From assembly GCA_903941095.1 (NCBI GenBank), contig CAJANN010000209.1, positions 1 through 45,419 on the forward strand: 45,419 nucleotides of DNA, in the 5' to 3' direction. The notes under the pieces are model-generated. The model did not search any database. It had not been told where the DNA came from and worked only from the letters and a program-made list of their open reading frames with translations. How positions within the stretch are numbered: the stretch's first letter is position 1; the number at the start of each line of letters is the position of its first letter. The stretch is from an uncultured Rhodospirillaceae bacterium (GTDB lineage: Bacteria > Pseudomonadota > Alphaproteobacteria > Rhodospirillales > Magnetospirillaceae). A program made the position numbers and the translations under genes. Positions 32,985 to 41,452 of this stretch are shown in pieces.

Positions 32985-34130
32985 ATGCGCCGTCGCCGCA
33001 CCCGCACCGAATTCAGCCTTTTCTCGACTCTGGCCCGGGTCTTTCCCCGGCTGTGCCTGCTGGGGCTGGTCCTGCTGCCGGTCGCCGAGCTGGCGGCGGG
33101 AATCGCCTTGTCCAGAATACCCGAGCCGCGCCCGATTGCCAGCGTCGCCTTGACCGATGCGCAATTGGCGCAGCTTTACGGCACCGGCGATGTCGCCCCC
33201 ATCCGCGAGATGCTGGCCGAGACCCGCGACCTGCGCGATACCGTCTATGCGCCGCTGGTCGAGTACCGCATGAAGCCGTTCCGGGGCCGGTACGTGGTGG
33301 TCGGCGACGATGGCTGGCGGATGGTTCCCCGACCCGACGAGGGGGGCGGGGCCAAGGTGTTCGTCTTCGGCGGCTCGACGGCCTTCGGCACCGGCAGCCC
33401 GGACGGCGAGACCATTCCCGCCCACCTGGACGCCCTGCTGCGCGAGGCGGGAAAGCCGGCCCAGGTATTCAATTTCGGCGTCCCCGGCTGGTTCTCGACC
33501 CAGGAACGCATCGCCCTGGAGCAGATGCTGACCGCGGGGGGCAAGCCGGACCTTGCCGTCTTCATCGACGGCCTTGAGGATCTGCGCCACTGCGCCGCCC
33601 CCGACCGGACCGGCTGGAGCCCCCGTCTGGCCCAGACCGAAACCCGCCACGGTCTGGCCGGGATGCTTGAAAAATCCGCCCTGCTGCAGGTGGTGCGGCG
33701 GCTGCTGCCCGACGAGCCCCGGCCCGATTCCCTGGTGCCGCCCTGTGCCGGCGACGGCGACGTCGAAAAGGCCTTGGCCCGGCTCGACGCCAACCGCCGC
33801 ATGATCTCGGCCATCGCCGAACGCTTCGGATTCCGCGTGCTGTTCGTCCAGCAGCCGGTTCCCGGCTACGGCTATGACAACGCCAAGCGCGTCGTCGCCG
33901 TCTCGCCCGCCGAGATGGCGCCGCTGGTCGCCGTGGCCAAGGGCTATTCCCGCATGGCCGAGACCCGCGGTGCCGGCCGCCCGGGCGACGGCGACCTGCT
34001 GTGGCTGGCCGATCTGGAACCGGCGGCCGGCAATGCCTATGTCGATGTCGTGCATTACAGCCCGCTGTTCAACCGCGCCATCGCCGAAGCCGTGGCCCGG
34101 CGGGTGGTCGACGGGCACCTGCTGCCCTGA
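32985..34130 (+). CDS. Membrane-anchored SGNH/GDSL-hydrolase-like protein
   Basis: A 381-residue protein with an arginine-rich N-terminus and one signal-anchor helix (about residues 17-42), followed by a periplasmic domain. VFVFGGSTAFGTG carries the putative nucleophile Ser131, FNFGVPGWFS the glycine/asparagine block, and DVVHYSPLFN near the C-terminus the Asp-x-x-His pair of SGNH esterases. Such proteins often add or remove acyl groups on envelope glycans. The ATG at 32985 is chosen as the last before the anchor; its ribosome site is weak. The EamA gene follows 11 nt downstream. Confidence 0.75.
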   Translation: MRRRRTRTEFSLFSTLARVFPRLCLLGLVLLPVAELAAGIALSRIPEPRPIASVALTDAQLAQLYGTGDVAPIREMLAETRDLRDTVYAPLVEYRMKPFRGRYVVVGDDGWRMVPRPDEGGGAKVFVFGGSTAFGTGSPDGETIPAHLDALLREAGKPAQVFNFGVPGWFSTQERIALEQMLTAGGKPDLAVFIDGLEDLRHCAAPDRTGWSPRLAQTETRHGLAGMLEKSALLQVVRRLLPDEPRPDSLVPPCAGDGDVEKALARLDANRRMISAIAERFGFRVLFVQQPVPGYGYDNAKRVVAVSPAEMAPLVAVAKGYSRMAETRGAGRPGDGDLLWLADLEPAAGNAYVDVVHYSPLFNRAIAEAVARRVVDGHLLP

Positions 34131-34141
34131 TCGGATCTGCC

Positions 34142-35059
34142 GTGTCGCAACGGACCCGCTGGTTGCTGCTTCTGGTTCTTCCGGCCTTGTTCTGGGCCGG
34201 GAACGCCCTGATCGCCCGCGCCAGCGTCGGACAGATTCCGCCGGTGGCGCTGAATTTCTGGCGCTGGGCCGTGGCCTTGCTGCTGCTGCTGCCCTTCACC
34301 GGCGGCGACCTGTGGCGTCACCGGGCGGTCCTGCTGGCGCGCTGGCCGCATCTGATCGCCCAGGGGCTGGTCAGCGTCACCGCCTATAACGCCCTGCTGT
34401 ATCTGGCCCTGCAGACCACCACCGCCATCAACGCCACCCTGGTGGGCAGTTCCCTGCCGCTGATGGTGCTGGTGCTGGGGCGGTTCTGGCTGGACGAGCC
34501 GATCCGGCCGCGGGCGGTGGCCGGCATCGTGGTGTCGGCGGCCGGTCTGGTGGTGGTGGTGTCCAAGGGTGCTCCGGCCCAGTTGCTGGAACTGGGATTG
34601 GCCCGCGGCGACGGGGTCATGCTGCTGGCCACCTTGTCCTGGGCGCTTTACTCGGTGATGCTGAAGCGGTACCCGATGCCGGTGCCGTCCTACACCCTGC
34701 TGACGGCGCTGATGATCGTCGGCGTCGCCGCCATCCTGCCTTTCTATCTGTGGGAACTGGCGGCCGGCGCGGTGCTGGACCCCAGCCCGCGCAATCTGGC
34801 GGTGATCGCTTACACGGCGCTGTTCGCTTCGCTGGCCGCCTATTATTTCTGGAACAAGGGCGTGGTCATCGTCGGCGCCGCCACCGCCGGCCAGTACACC
34901 TATCTGATCCCGCTGTTCGCCGCCATCCTGGCGGTCCTGCTGCTGGACGAGGAGTTCCACGCCTTCCACGGCCTGGGCGCCGCCCTGATCTTCGGCGGCA
35001 TCGCCCTGGCCGGGCGGGGGCCGGCTACTCGGCCAGGCGGCGCAGCATCTCGGGCGTGA
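34142..35059 (+). CDS. EamA/DMT-superfamily transporter
   Basis: A 305-residue membrane protein with about ten transmembrane helices in two EamA repeats (first repeat near [15 protein letters not shown], second near [17 protein letters not shown]). Members export amino acids, nucleotide sugars or other metabolites; the substrate here is unknown. It begins with GTG at 34142 shortly after the SGNH-like gene and probably shares its transcript. Its last 35 nt overlap the 3' end of convergent glgC. Confidence 0.88.
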   Translation: MSQRTRWLLLLVLPALFWAGNALIARASVGQIPPVALNFWRWAVALLLLLPFTGGDLWRHRAVLLARWPHLIAQGLVSVTAYNALLYLALQTTTAINATLVGSSLPLMVLVLGRFWLDEPIRPRAVAGIVVSAAGLVVVVSKGAPAQLLELGLARGDGVMLLATLSWALYSVMLKRYPMPVPSYTLLTALMIVGVAAILPFYLWELAAGAVLDPSPRNLAVIAYTALFASLAAYYFWNKGVVIVGAATAGQYTYLIPLFAAILAVLLLDEEFHAFHGLGAALIFGGIALAGRGPATRPGGAASRA

Positions 35060-36311
35060 CCAGGGTGACGCCCTTGTCGGTGCGGCTGAAACGCTGGGCG
35101 TCCAGCACCGGGTCCTCGCCGATCACCAGCCCGGGCGGAATCACCGATCCCTGGTCGACGATGCATTTCTTCAGGCGGGCGTGACGGCCGATGTCGCAAT
35201 CGGGCAGGACCACGGTATCCTCGACCAGGGCATAGGAATTGACGCGGACGTTGGAATAAAGCAGCGACCGCCGCACCGTGGCCCCCGAGATGACGCAGCC
35301 GCCGGAAACCATGCTGTCCACCGCCATGCCGCGGCGGGCGTCGGAATCGAAGACGAACTTGGCCGGCGGCAATTGCGCCTGATAGGTCCAGATCGGCCAG
35401 GCTTCCTCGTAGATGTTGAGCGACGGCGTGACGGTGGTAAGGTCGATGTTGGCTTCCCAATAGGCGTCGATGGTGCCGACGTCGCGCCAGTAATGCTCGG
35501 TGGCGCCGTCATGCATGACGCAGGAATCCTGGAAGCGGTGCGCCACCAGCCGGTGCTTGCCCACCAGCCGCGGAATGATGTTCTTGCCGAAATCGTGCTC
35601 GGTCTCGGCGGTGACGGAATCCTCGTTCAGGCAGTCGTACAGGAACTGCGCGTTGAAGATGTAGATGCCCATGCTGGCCAGCGCCTTGGTCGGGTCGGCG
35701 GGGGTGGGCTGGGGGTGGGCCGGCTTTTCGTCGAAGCGGATGATGCAATCCCGTTCGTCGACCGCCATCACCCCGAAGCCCCTGGCGTCCTCCAGCGGCA
35801 CTTCCAGGCAGGCGACCGACACGTCGGCGCCGCTGGCCATGTGGTGGGCCAGCATCTTGGCATAGTCCATCTTGTAGACGTGGTCGCCGGCCAGGATCAG
35901 CACGAATTCCGGCTTGTGGCTGCGGATGATGTCGAGATTCTGGAAGACGGCGTCGGCGGTGCCCTTGTACCAGTTTTCCCCTTCGGTCCGCTGCTGGGCG
36001 GGCAGCAGTTCGATGAACTCGCTGAATTCGCCGCGCAGGAAGCTCCAGCCGCGCTGGATGTGCTGGATCAGCGAATGGGCCTTGTACTGGGTGATGACCC
36101 CGATGCGGCGGATGCCTGAATTGATGCAGTTGGACAGGGCGAAGTCGATGATGCGGAACTTGCCGGCAAAGGGCACACCCGGCTTGGCGTGCCAGTCCGT
36201 CAGCGCCCCCAGGCGCGACCCGCGGCCGCCGGCCAGGACCAGCGCCAGGGTCCGGCGCAGCCTGAGGTTCGCTTCCCACTCCTGACCGATCCGTTCATCC
36301 GGCTTCGACAT
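35025..36311 (-). CDS. glgC: Glucose-1-phosphate adenylyltransferase (ADP-glucose pyrophosphorylase)
   Basis: A 428-residue enzyme making ADP-glucose from glucose-1-phosphate and ATP, the committed step of bacterial glycogen synthesis. [16 protein letters not shown] (nucleotide loop), [36 protein letters not shown] and the C-terminal left-handed beta-helix with the regulatory domain are all present. ATG 36311 (MSKPDER) follows GAAGGAAGTGG. Divergent from glgA with about 150 nt between, where both promoters must lie. Confidence 0.97.
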   Translation of the reverse strand: MSKPDERIGQEWEANLRLRRTLALVLAGGRGSRLGALTDWHAKPGVPFAGKFRIIDFALSNCINSGIRRIGVITQYKAHSLIQHIQRGWSFLRGEFSEFIELLPAQQRTEGENWYKGTADAVFQNLDIIRSHKPEFVLILAGDHVYKMDYAKMLAHHMASGADVSVACLEVPLEDARGFGVMAVDERDCIIRFDEKPAHPQPTPADPTKALASMGIYIFNAQFLYDCLNEDSVTAETEHDFGKNIIPRLVGKHRLVAHRFQDSCVMHDGATEHYWRDVGTIDAYWEANIDLTTVTPSLNIYEEAWPIWTYQAQLPPAKFVFDSDARRGMAVDSMVSGGCVISGATVRRSLLYSNVRVNSYALVEDTVVLPDCDIGRHARLKKCIVDQGSVIPPGLVIGEDPVLDAQRFSRTDKGVTLVTPEMLRRLAE

Positions 36312-36462
36312 TGCCACTTCCTTCGGTATGGGTATCGCCGGGGACGGTGCCACAATCGGCGCCCGGGCACAACAGCCGGACGGGTGGGGTGGGCGGTTCC
36401 TCTTTCACGCTGCACGGCCTTGGGCTAGGCTGTCAGAGTGACGGGTTTCGACGGGGGTTGTC

Positions 36463-37953
36463 ATGCGCGTGCTGTTCGCTTCGTCCGAGGTGTTTCCGCT
36501 GGTCAAGACCGGGGGGCTGGCCGACGTCGCCGGGTCCCTGCCGGCGGCTCTGGCCGGGGCGGGCGATGACGTCCGCATTCTGCTGCCCGGCTATCCCCGG
36601 GCGCTGGACACCGCCGAGGGCAAGCGTCAGGTCGCCGACCTGGGCGACCCGCTGGGCGTCGGTGCCGCCACCTTGCTGGTGTCGGCCAAGCTGCCCGGTT
36701 CGGGGGTGCCGGTCTGGCTGCTGGATTGCCCGGCCCTGTACCGCCGCGACGGCGGCCCCTATCAGGATGCCGCCGGCGAGGATTATGCCGACAATCTGCT
36801 GCGCTTCGGGATGCTGTCGTGGGCGGCGGCCCGGCTGTCCGGCGCGGACAGCCCGGTCAAGTGGCGGCCGCAGGTCCTGCATTGCAACGACTGGCAGACC
36901 GGCCTGGCCCCGGCCTATCTGCGGGCCTGGCAGCCGGCCGAGCGGCCGGCGACCGTCTTCACCATCCACAACATCGCCTATCAGGGGCTGTTCCCCAAGG
37001 AATCGGTGCCGCGTCTGGGCCTGCCCTGGGAGATGTTCCAGATCGACGGGCTGGAATATTACGACAGCCTGTCCTTCCTGAAGGCCGGCCTCGTCTACAG
37101 CGACCGGCTGACCACGGTCAGCCCGCGCTATGCCCGGGAGATCCAATCGGCTCCGCACGGCTGCGGACTGGAAGGCCTGCTGGCCCATCGCGCCGCCGAC
37201 CTGGACGGCATTCTGAACGGCGCCGATTACACCGTCTGGGCGCCGGACCGGGACACCTGTCTGGTCGAACGCTATGCCCCGGCCGATTTCGCCAGGGGCA
37301 AGGCGGTCAACAAGGCGGCCTTGCAGGCCGCCCTGGGGCTCGATCCGCAGGCCGATGCCCCTCTGCTGGTGGTGGTCAGCCGCCTGAACGACCAGAAGGG
37401 GCTGGACATGGTGCTGGCCGCGCTGCCGGCGATCTTGCGCCAGGGCGCCCAGGTCGCGCTGATCGGAACCGGCGACCGTTCGATGGAGGATGGCTTCCGC
37501 GCCGCCGCCGCCACCAGTCCGCGGCAGGTTTCCGCCACCATCGGCTATTCCGAGGAGCTGGCTCATCGCCTGCTGGCCGCCGGCGACATGCTGCTGATGC
37601 CGTCGCGCTTCGAGCCTTGCGGACTGACGCAGTTCTATGCCTTCCGCTATGGGACGGTGCCGGTGGTGCATGCCACCGGCGGTCTGGCCGATTCGGTGGT
37701 CAATGCCACCTATGACGGGCTGATGACCGGCACCGCCACGGGATTTTCGTTCGAGTACGCCAATGACGGGGCGTTCCAGTGGTGCGTCGAGCGGGCCATC
37801 GGCCTGTACCGTCAGCCCGACGTCTGGCGCAAGATCCAGAAGGCCTGCATCGCCCAGGATTTCAGCTGGAAACTGTCGGCCGGCCGCTATCAGGCCCTGT
37901 ACCGGGGATTGGTGGCGCCGCCGGCCGCCCGGCGGCGGAAGGCGGGCGCCTGA
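36463..37953 (+). CDS. glgA: Glycogen synthase
   Basis: A 496-residue GT5 glycosyltransferase adding glucose from ADP-glucose to the growing glycogen chain. The ADP-glucose motif KTGGLADV is at residues 15-22, HCNDWQTGLAPAYL and TIHNIAYQGLF follow, and the C-terminal half has SRLNDQKGLD, and PSRFEPCGLTQ with GTVPVVHATGGLADSV. The glk gene begins within its stop codon (TGATG). Confidence 0.97.
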   Translation: MRVLFASSEVFPLVKTGGLADVAGSLPAALAGAGDDVRILLPGYPRALDTAEGKRQVADLGDPLGVGAATLLVSAKLPGSGVPVWLLDCPALYRRDGGPYQDAAGEDYADNLLRFGMLSWAAARLSGADSPVKWRPQVLHCNDWQTGLAPAYLRAWQPAERPATVFTIHNIAYQGLFPKESVPRLGLPWEMFQIDGLEYYDSLSFLKAGLVYSDRLTTVSPRYAREIQSAPHGCGLEGLLAHRAADLDGILNGADYTVWAPDRDTCLVERYAPADFARGKAVNKAALQAALGLDPQADAPLLVVVSRLNDQKGLDMVLAALPAILRQGAQVALIGTGDRSMEDGFRAAAATSPRQVSATIGYSEELAHRLLAAGDMLLMPSRFEPCGLTQFYAFRYGTVPVVHATGGLADSVVNATYDGLMTGTATGFSFEYANDGAFQWCVERAIGLYRQPDVWRKIQKACIAQDFSWKLSAGRYQALYRGLVAPPAARRRKAGA

Positions 37954-38918
37954 TGCCGGGGCCGGAGCCGGCGCTGATCGCCGACATCGGCGGCACGCAC
38001 GCCCGTTTCGCCCTGGTCCAGCCCGACGGCCGCATCGGCGAGATGGTGGTGCTGCGCTGCCGCGAGCACGCCGGTCCGGTCGAGGCGGTCCGGCTTTTCC
38101 TGGACAGGGTCGGGCCGTCGCTTCCACCGGCGACGGCGGCCTTCGCCGTCGCTTCCGCCCTGTCCGGCGACTGGGTCGACCTGACCAATTCGTCCTGGTC
38201 GTTTTCCATCGAGGCGGTCCGTCTTGCCCTGGGATTGCGGCGCCTGCAGGTGGTCAACGATTTCACCGCCGTCGCCCTGTCGGTGCGGCACCTGTCCCCG
38301 GCCGACCTGCTGCCGCTTGGCGGCGGCACGGCCGTGGACGGGGCGCCCATCGCCGTCCTGGGGCCGGGGACCGGGCTGGGGGTGTCGGGGCTGGTGCCGA
38401 CGCCGTCCGGCGAATGGGTGGCCCTGGCCACCGAGGGCGGTCACGTGACGATGGCGGCGGCCAACGGCCGCGAGGCGCAGGTGCTGGAGTGGCTGCGCGG
38501 CCGGTTCGGCCATGTCTCGGCCGAGCGGGTGCTGTCGGGGCCGGGTCTGGTCAACCTGTATCGGGCGGTGTGTGCCCTGGACGGCGTGACGGCCCGGGAC
38601 GCAATCGATCCGCCGTGGGTCCTGGATCAGGCGGCGGCGGGGGCCTGCGGGCCGTGCCGCGAGGCTTTGGACCTGTTCTTCGCCATGCTGGGGACGGTGG
38701 CCGGCAACCTGGCCCTCAGCCTGGGGGCCAAAGGCGGGGTCTTCGTCGCCGGCGGTATCCTGCCGCGGGTCAGGGACGCCTTCGCCGCGTCTGCATTCCG
38801 GTCACGCTTCGAGGACAAGGGCCGTTTCGGGCCTTACCTGTCCGGCATTCCGGTCTGGCTGATCGTCCATCCCGAGCCGGCTTTCGCCGGTCTGACCGGC
38901 CTGTGTGCCGAAGGCTGA
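37953..38918 (+). CDS. glk: Glucokinase
   Basis: A 321-residue ATP-dependent glucose kinase of the proteobacterial type. LIADIGGTHARFAL is the phosphate-binding start; VVNDFTAVAL carries the catalytic aspartate; LGPGTGLGVSGLV, ATEGGHVTM and the C-terminal GAKGGVFVAGGI complete the set. The start overlaps glgA's stop (TGATG), so translation is coupled. It channels free glucose, perhaps from glycogen breakdown, into glucose-6-phosphate. Confidence 0.95.
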   Translation: MPGPEPALIADIGGTHARFALVQPDGRIGEMVVLRCREHAGPVEAVRLFLDRVGPSLPPATAAFAVASALSGDWVDLTNSSWSFSIEAVRLALGLRRLQVVNDFTAVALSVRHLSPADLLPLGGGTAVDGAPIAVLGPGTGLGVSGLVPTPSGEWVALATEGGHVTMAAANGREAQVLEWLRGRFGHVSAERVLSGPGLVNLYRAVCALDGVTARDAIDPPWVLDQAAAGACGPCREALDLFFAMLGTVAGNLALSLGAKGGVFVAGGILPRVRDAFAASAFRSRFEDKGRFGPYLSGIPVWLIVHPEPAFAGLTGLCAEG

Positions 38919-38922
38919 CCGA

Positions 38923-39081
38923 TCAGCGGGGAACGGCAGGGGCGGATATGGCCGCCTGCGGCGCCTGGACGCCGAGATTGGGCGAGAAAACGACGGCAAG
39001 GCCAACGGCTCCGGCATACAGCACGGCTAGAATCAGTGCCTTGCGGGTGTTGTCGTAAGCGCGCAAGCGGTCCCCCTTCAT
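38923..39081 (-). CDS. 52-residue single-helix membrane protein
   Basis: A small frame with charged N-terminus (MKGDRLRAYDNTRKA), one hydrophobic helix (LILAVLYAGAVGLAVVFS) and a short proline/alanine-rich tail (QAPQAAISAPAVPR). GAGAG lies directly before the ATG, and the upstream sequence is the AT-rich region before the oxidoreductase operon, which could supply a promoter. Function unknown. The frame is close to glk's end (4 nt) but on the other strand. Confidence 0.55.
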   Translation of the reverse strand: MKGDRLRAYDNTRKALILAVLYAGAVGLAVVFSPNLGVQAPQAAISAPAVPR

Positions 39082-39375
39082 CTCTCGTATCGGCGTCCCC
39101 CTATCCCAACGGATAGGTTGCGGCGCATTTCTATGCTTTAGACTTAGTAGAAGTCAACATCCTGTGCGTGACGGTCCGGAATCGGGCTGCTTTTCATGCG
39201 ATACAAAAATTCTAAAAAACAACAAATAAGGTATCGCGTCCAGTTCGCACATGCAGCGAATATGGCTTGTGATAAGGAGAAGACGTTGCATGTCGCGATG
39301 AAATGCTGTAATAGGTATTGAAATACCAAATTAGCCGGCCCGCAAAAAGATCGGCACTCTGGAGGAGGAACGCGC
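39082..39375. promoter_or_regulatory. AT-rich leader of the 2-oxoacid oxidoreductase operon
   Basis: About 290 nt without a gene, much richer in A and T than its surroundings, especially 39195-39235. A palindrome lies near its end, and the ribosome site GGAGGAGG (39361-39368) precedes the first gene by 7 nt. The promoter should be here, but no sigma-54 or sigma-70 pair could be assigned. Confidence 0.5.
39314..39327. promoter_or_regulatory. 14-nt palindrome before the 2-oxoacid oxidoreductase operon
   Basis: GGTATT-GA-AATACC, perfect 6-nt arms, 49 nt before the first start codon. Candidate operator for a dimeric regulator of the operon. Confidence 0.4.
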
Positions 39376-39945
39376 ATGCATGAAGTGCGCATCCACGGCC
39401 GCGGCGGCCAGGGAGCGGTGATGGCGTCGGGCATTCTTGCCGCGGCCCTGGTCAAGGAGGGGCGGCACGTCATGGCCATTCCCGCTTTCGGCTTCGAGCG
39501 CCGCGGTGCCCCGGTGGTCGCCTTCCTGCGCTTCGACGACCGGCCGATCCGCCGCATCACCAACATCTACGCCCCCGACACGGTGATCGTCATCGATCCC
39601 ACGGTGGCGCGCTCGATCGACGTCTTCGCCGGCATGAAGGCCGGCGGCACCCTGGTGCAGTCCACCAAACGGGCGGTGTCGGACATGGCCTTGCCGCCGC
39701 ATCTGGCCCGGGTGGCCACCTGCGACGCGGTGGGGATCGCCATGTCCATCTTCCGCCGCCCCATCACCAATACCATCATGCTGGGCGCCTTCGCCCGGGC
39801 GACGGGGCGGGTCGGCGTGGATTCCCTGGTGGCGGCGCTTGAAGACACCGACTTCCGCGATGCCGGCCTGAAGCAGAACATCGAGGCGGTCCGCAGGGGC
39901 TTCGACGAAACCGAAATCACTCAGCTGGCGGTGCAGGCGGCATGA
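39376..39945 (+). CDS. padE: 2-oxoacid:acceptor oxidoreductase gamma subunit (phenylglyoxylate dehydrogenase PadE-like)
   Basis: A 189-residue gamma domain of the pyruvate:ferredoxin oxidoreductase superfamily. It opens with EVRIHGRGGQGAVMASGILAAA, cited here only as location residues 3-24, and continues with PAFGFERRGAPVVAFLR, typical of gamma subunits that help bind CoA and join alpha and beta. The operon order gamma-delta-alpha-FAD subunit-beta matches padEFGHI of phenylglyoxylate:NAD+ oxidoreductase in Aromatoleum. A strong GGAGGAGG ribosome site precedes it. The substrate is inferred from synteny; another arylic or branched 2-oxoacid is possible. Confidence 0.72.
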   Translation: MHEVRIHGRGGQGAVMASGILAAALVKEGRHVMAIPAFGFERRGAPVVAFLRFDDRPIRRITNIYAPDTVIVIDPTVARSIDVFAGMKAGGTLVQSTKRAVSDMALPPHLARVATCDAVGIAMSIFRRPITNTIMLGAFARATGRVGVDSLVAALEDTDFRDAGLKQNIEAVRRGFDETEITQLAVQAA

Positions 39946-40208
39946 CCAGAAACGCCCCCGACAATCTTTGTCCCATCGCGGTCAACCTGTCCGAGATGCT
40001 GACCGGCGACTGGCGGGCCATGCGCCCGGTGGTCGATCGCGACCGTTGCGTCAAGTGCGCCACCTGCTGGCTGTACTGCCCGGTCCAATGCATCGTCGAA
40101 AAGCCCACATGGTTCGACGTCGACCTGGCGACCTGCAAGGGTTGCGGCATCTGTGCCAACGAATGTCCGCACCGGGCCATCGCGATGGTCGAAGAGACGG
40201 AGGACTGA
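39942..40208 (+). CDS. padF: 2-oxoacid oxidoreductase delta subunit, 2[4Fe-4S] ferredoxin (PadF-like)
   Basis: An 88-residue ferredoxin subunit with two CxxCxxCxxxC-type clusters: CVKCATCWLYCP and CKGCGICANECP. In this enzyme family it passes electrons from the thiamine site toward the outer acceptor. The start overlaps the gamma gene's stop as ATGA. Length and position match PadF/PorD. Confidence 0.75.
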   Translation: MTRNAPDNLCPIAVNLSEMLTGDWRAMRPVVDRDRCVKCATCWLYCPVQCIVEKPTWFDVDLATCKGCGICANECPHRAIAMVEETED

Positions 40209-40209
40209 C

Positions 40210-41442
40210 ATGAGCCAAGCCGCCGCCCTGTCCCGGGACAGCCGCACCCTCGTCATCGACGGCAACGAGGCCGCCGCCTGGGGGGCCGCCCTGTCGCGTC
40301 CCGACGTGGTCGCCGTCTATCCCATCACCCCGCAATCCTCGCTGGTCGAGTATCTCGCCAAGTTCATCGCCGAAGGCAAGATGGACGCCGAGCTGATGGA
40401 CGTCGAGGGCGAGCATTCGGTGCTGTCGGTCCTGCACGGCGCCTGTCTGGCCGGGGGGCGGACCTATTCCGCCACCTCGGCCCAGGGGCTGGCCTACATG
40501 TTCGAGCCCTATTTCCGCACCCCCGGCCTGCGCCTGCCGATGGTGGTGTCGCTGGTCACCCGCGATTCGGTGACGCCGTGCTGCGTGTGGGGCGGCCAGC
40601 AGGATGCCATGACCGTCAAGGAAGTGGGCTGGATTCAGATGTACTGCGAAACCCAGCAGGAAATCTGCGATTCCATCCCCATCGCCTACAAGGTGGCCGA
40701 GCATGCCGACGTCATGCTGCCGGTCAATGTCTGCCACGACGGCAATTACCTGTCCTATGGCGTCGCCCGCGTCGACCTGCCCGAGCAGGAGGTGGTCGAC
40801 GCCTTCCTGGGCGAGAAGAACGTCAACTGGCACGCCTGCCTGGACCCCGAACGGCCGATGGCCGTCGATCCGCTGACCGGCGGGGCCGGCGGCGCCGGGC
40901 CGTCGATGTTCGTGCGCTACCGCAAGGGCCAGTGCGCCGGCATGAGCGCCGCCCTGGACGTCATCGTCGCCGCCCACGAGGATTGGGGCCGGCGCACCGG
41001 GCGCTATTGGTCGCCGCTGATCGAGGAATACCGCATGGAGGATGCCGAGGTGGCGCTGGTCACCATCGGCTCGATGACCGGCGCCGCCAAGGACGCGGTG
41101 GACGAGGCCCGGCTGGACGGGCGCAGGGTCGGCCTGGTCAAGATCAAGACCTTCCGGCCGTTCCCGGCCAAGGCCATCGCCGCGGCGCTGTCGAAGGTCA
41201 AGGCCATCGGCGTGGTCGACCGCGCGGTGAATTTCGGCTGGAATTGCGGCCCGGTGTTCCAGGAAGTGCTGGCGGCGCTGTACGCCCTGCCGGTGCGGGT
41301 GCCGCTGGTCAGCTTCATCGGCGGTCTGGCCGGCGCCGACATCACCCCGGAACATTTCGCCCGCTCCATCGCCGACACCATCCGCCTTGCCGCCGGCGAG
41401 CAGGTGTCGTCGCCGGTCTGGCTCAACGAATTCGATAAATAG
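40210..41442 (+). CDS. padG: 2-oxoacid oxidoreductase alpha subunit (PadG-like)
   Basis: A 410-residue alpha subunit with the pyrimidine-binding region of thiamine-diphosphate 2-oxoacid:acceptor oxidoreductases. VVAVYPITPQSSLVEYL is the hallmark N-terminal motif; MDVEGEHSVLSVLHGACLAGGRT, noted by location around residues 63-86, and ATSAQGLAYMFEP follow. The ATG at 40210 lies directly after the delta gene stop; in-frame sequence upstream belongs to that gene in another frame. The C-terminal part contains GSMTGAAKDAVDEAR, the usual domain-II strand. Confidence 0.75.
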   Translation: MSQAAALSRDSRTLVIDGNEAAAWGAALSRPDVVAVYPITPQSSLVEYLAKFIAEGKMDAELMDVEGEHSVLSVLHGACLAGGRTYSATSAQGLAYMFEPYFRTPGLRLPMVVSLVTRDSVTPCCVWGGQQDAMTVKEVGWIQMYCETQQEICDSIPIAYKVAEHADVMLPVNVCHDGNYLSYGVARVDLPEQEVVDAFLGEKNVNWHACLDPERPMAVDPLTGGAGGAGPSMFVRYRKGQCAGMSAALDVIVAAHEDWGRRTGRYWSPLIEEYRMEDAEVALVTIGSMTGAAKDAVDEARLDGRRVGLVKIKTFRPFPAKAIAAALSKVKAIGVVDRAVNFGWNCGPVFQEVLAALYALPVRVPLVSFIGGLAGADITPEHFARSIADTIRLAAGEQVSSPVWLNEFDK

Positions 41443-41452
41443 GGAAGCGGCC

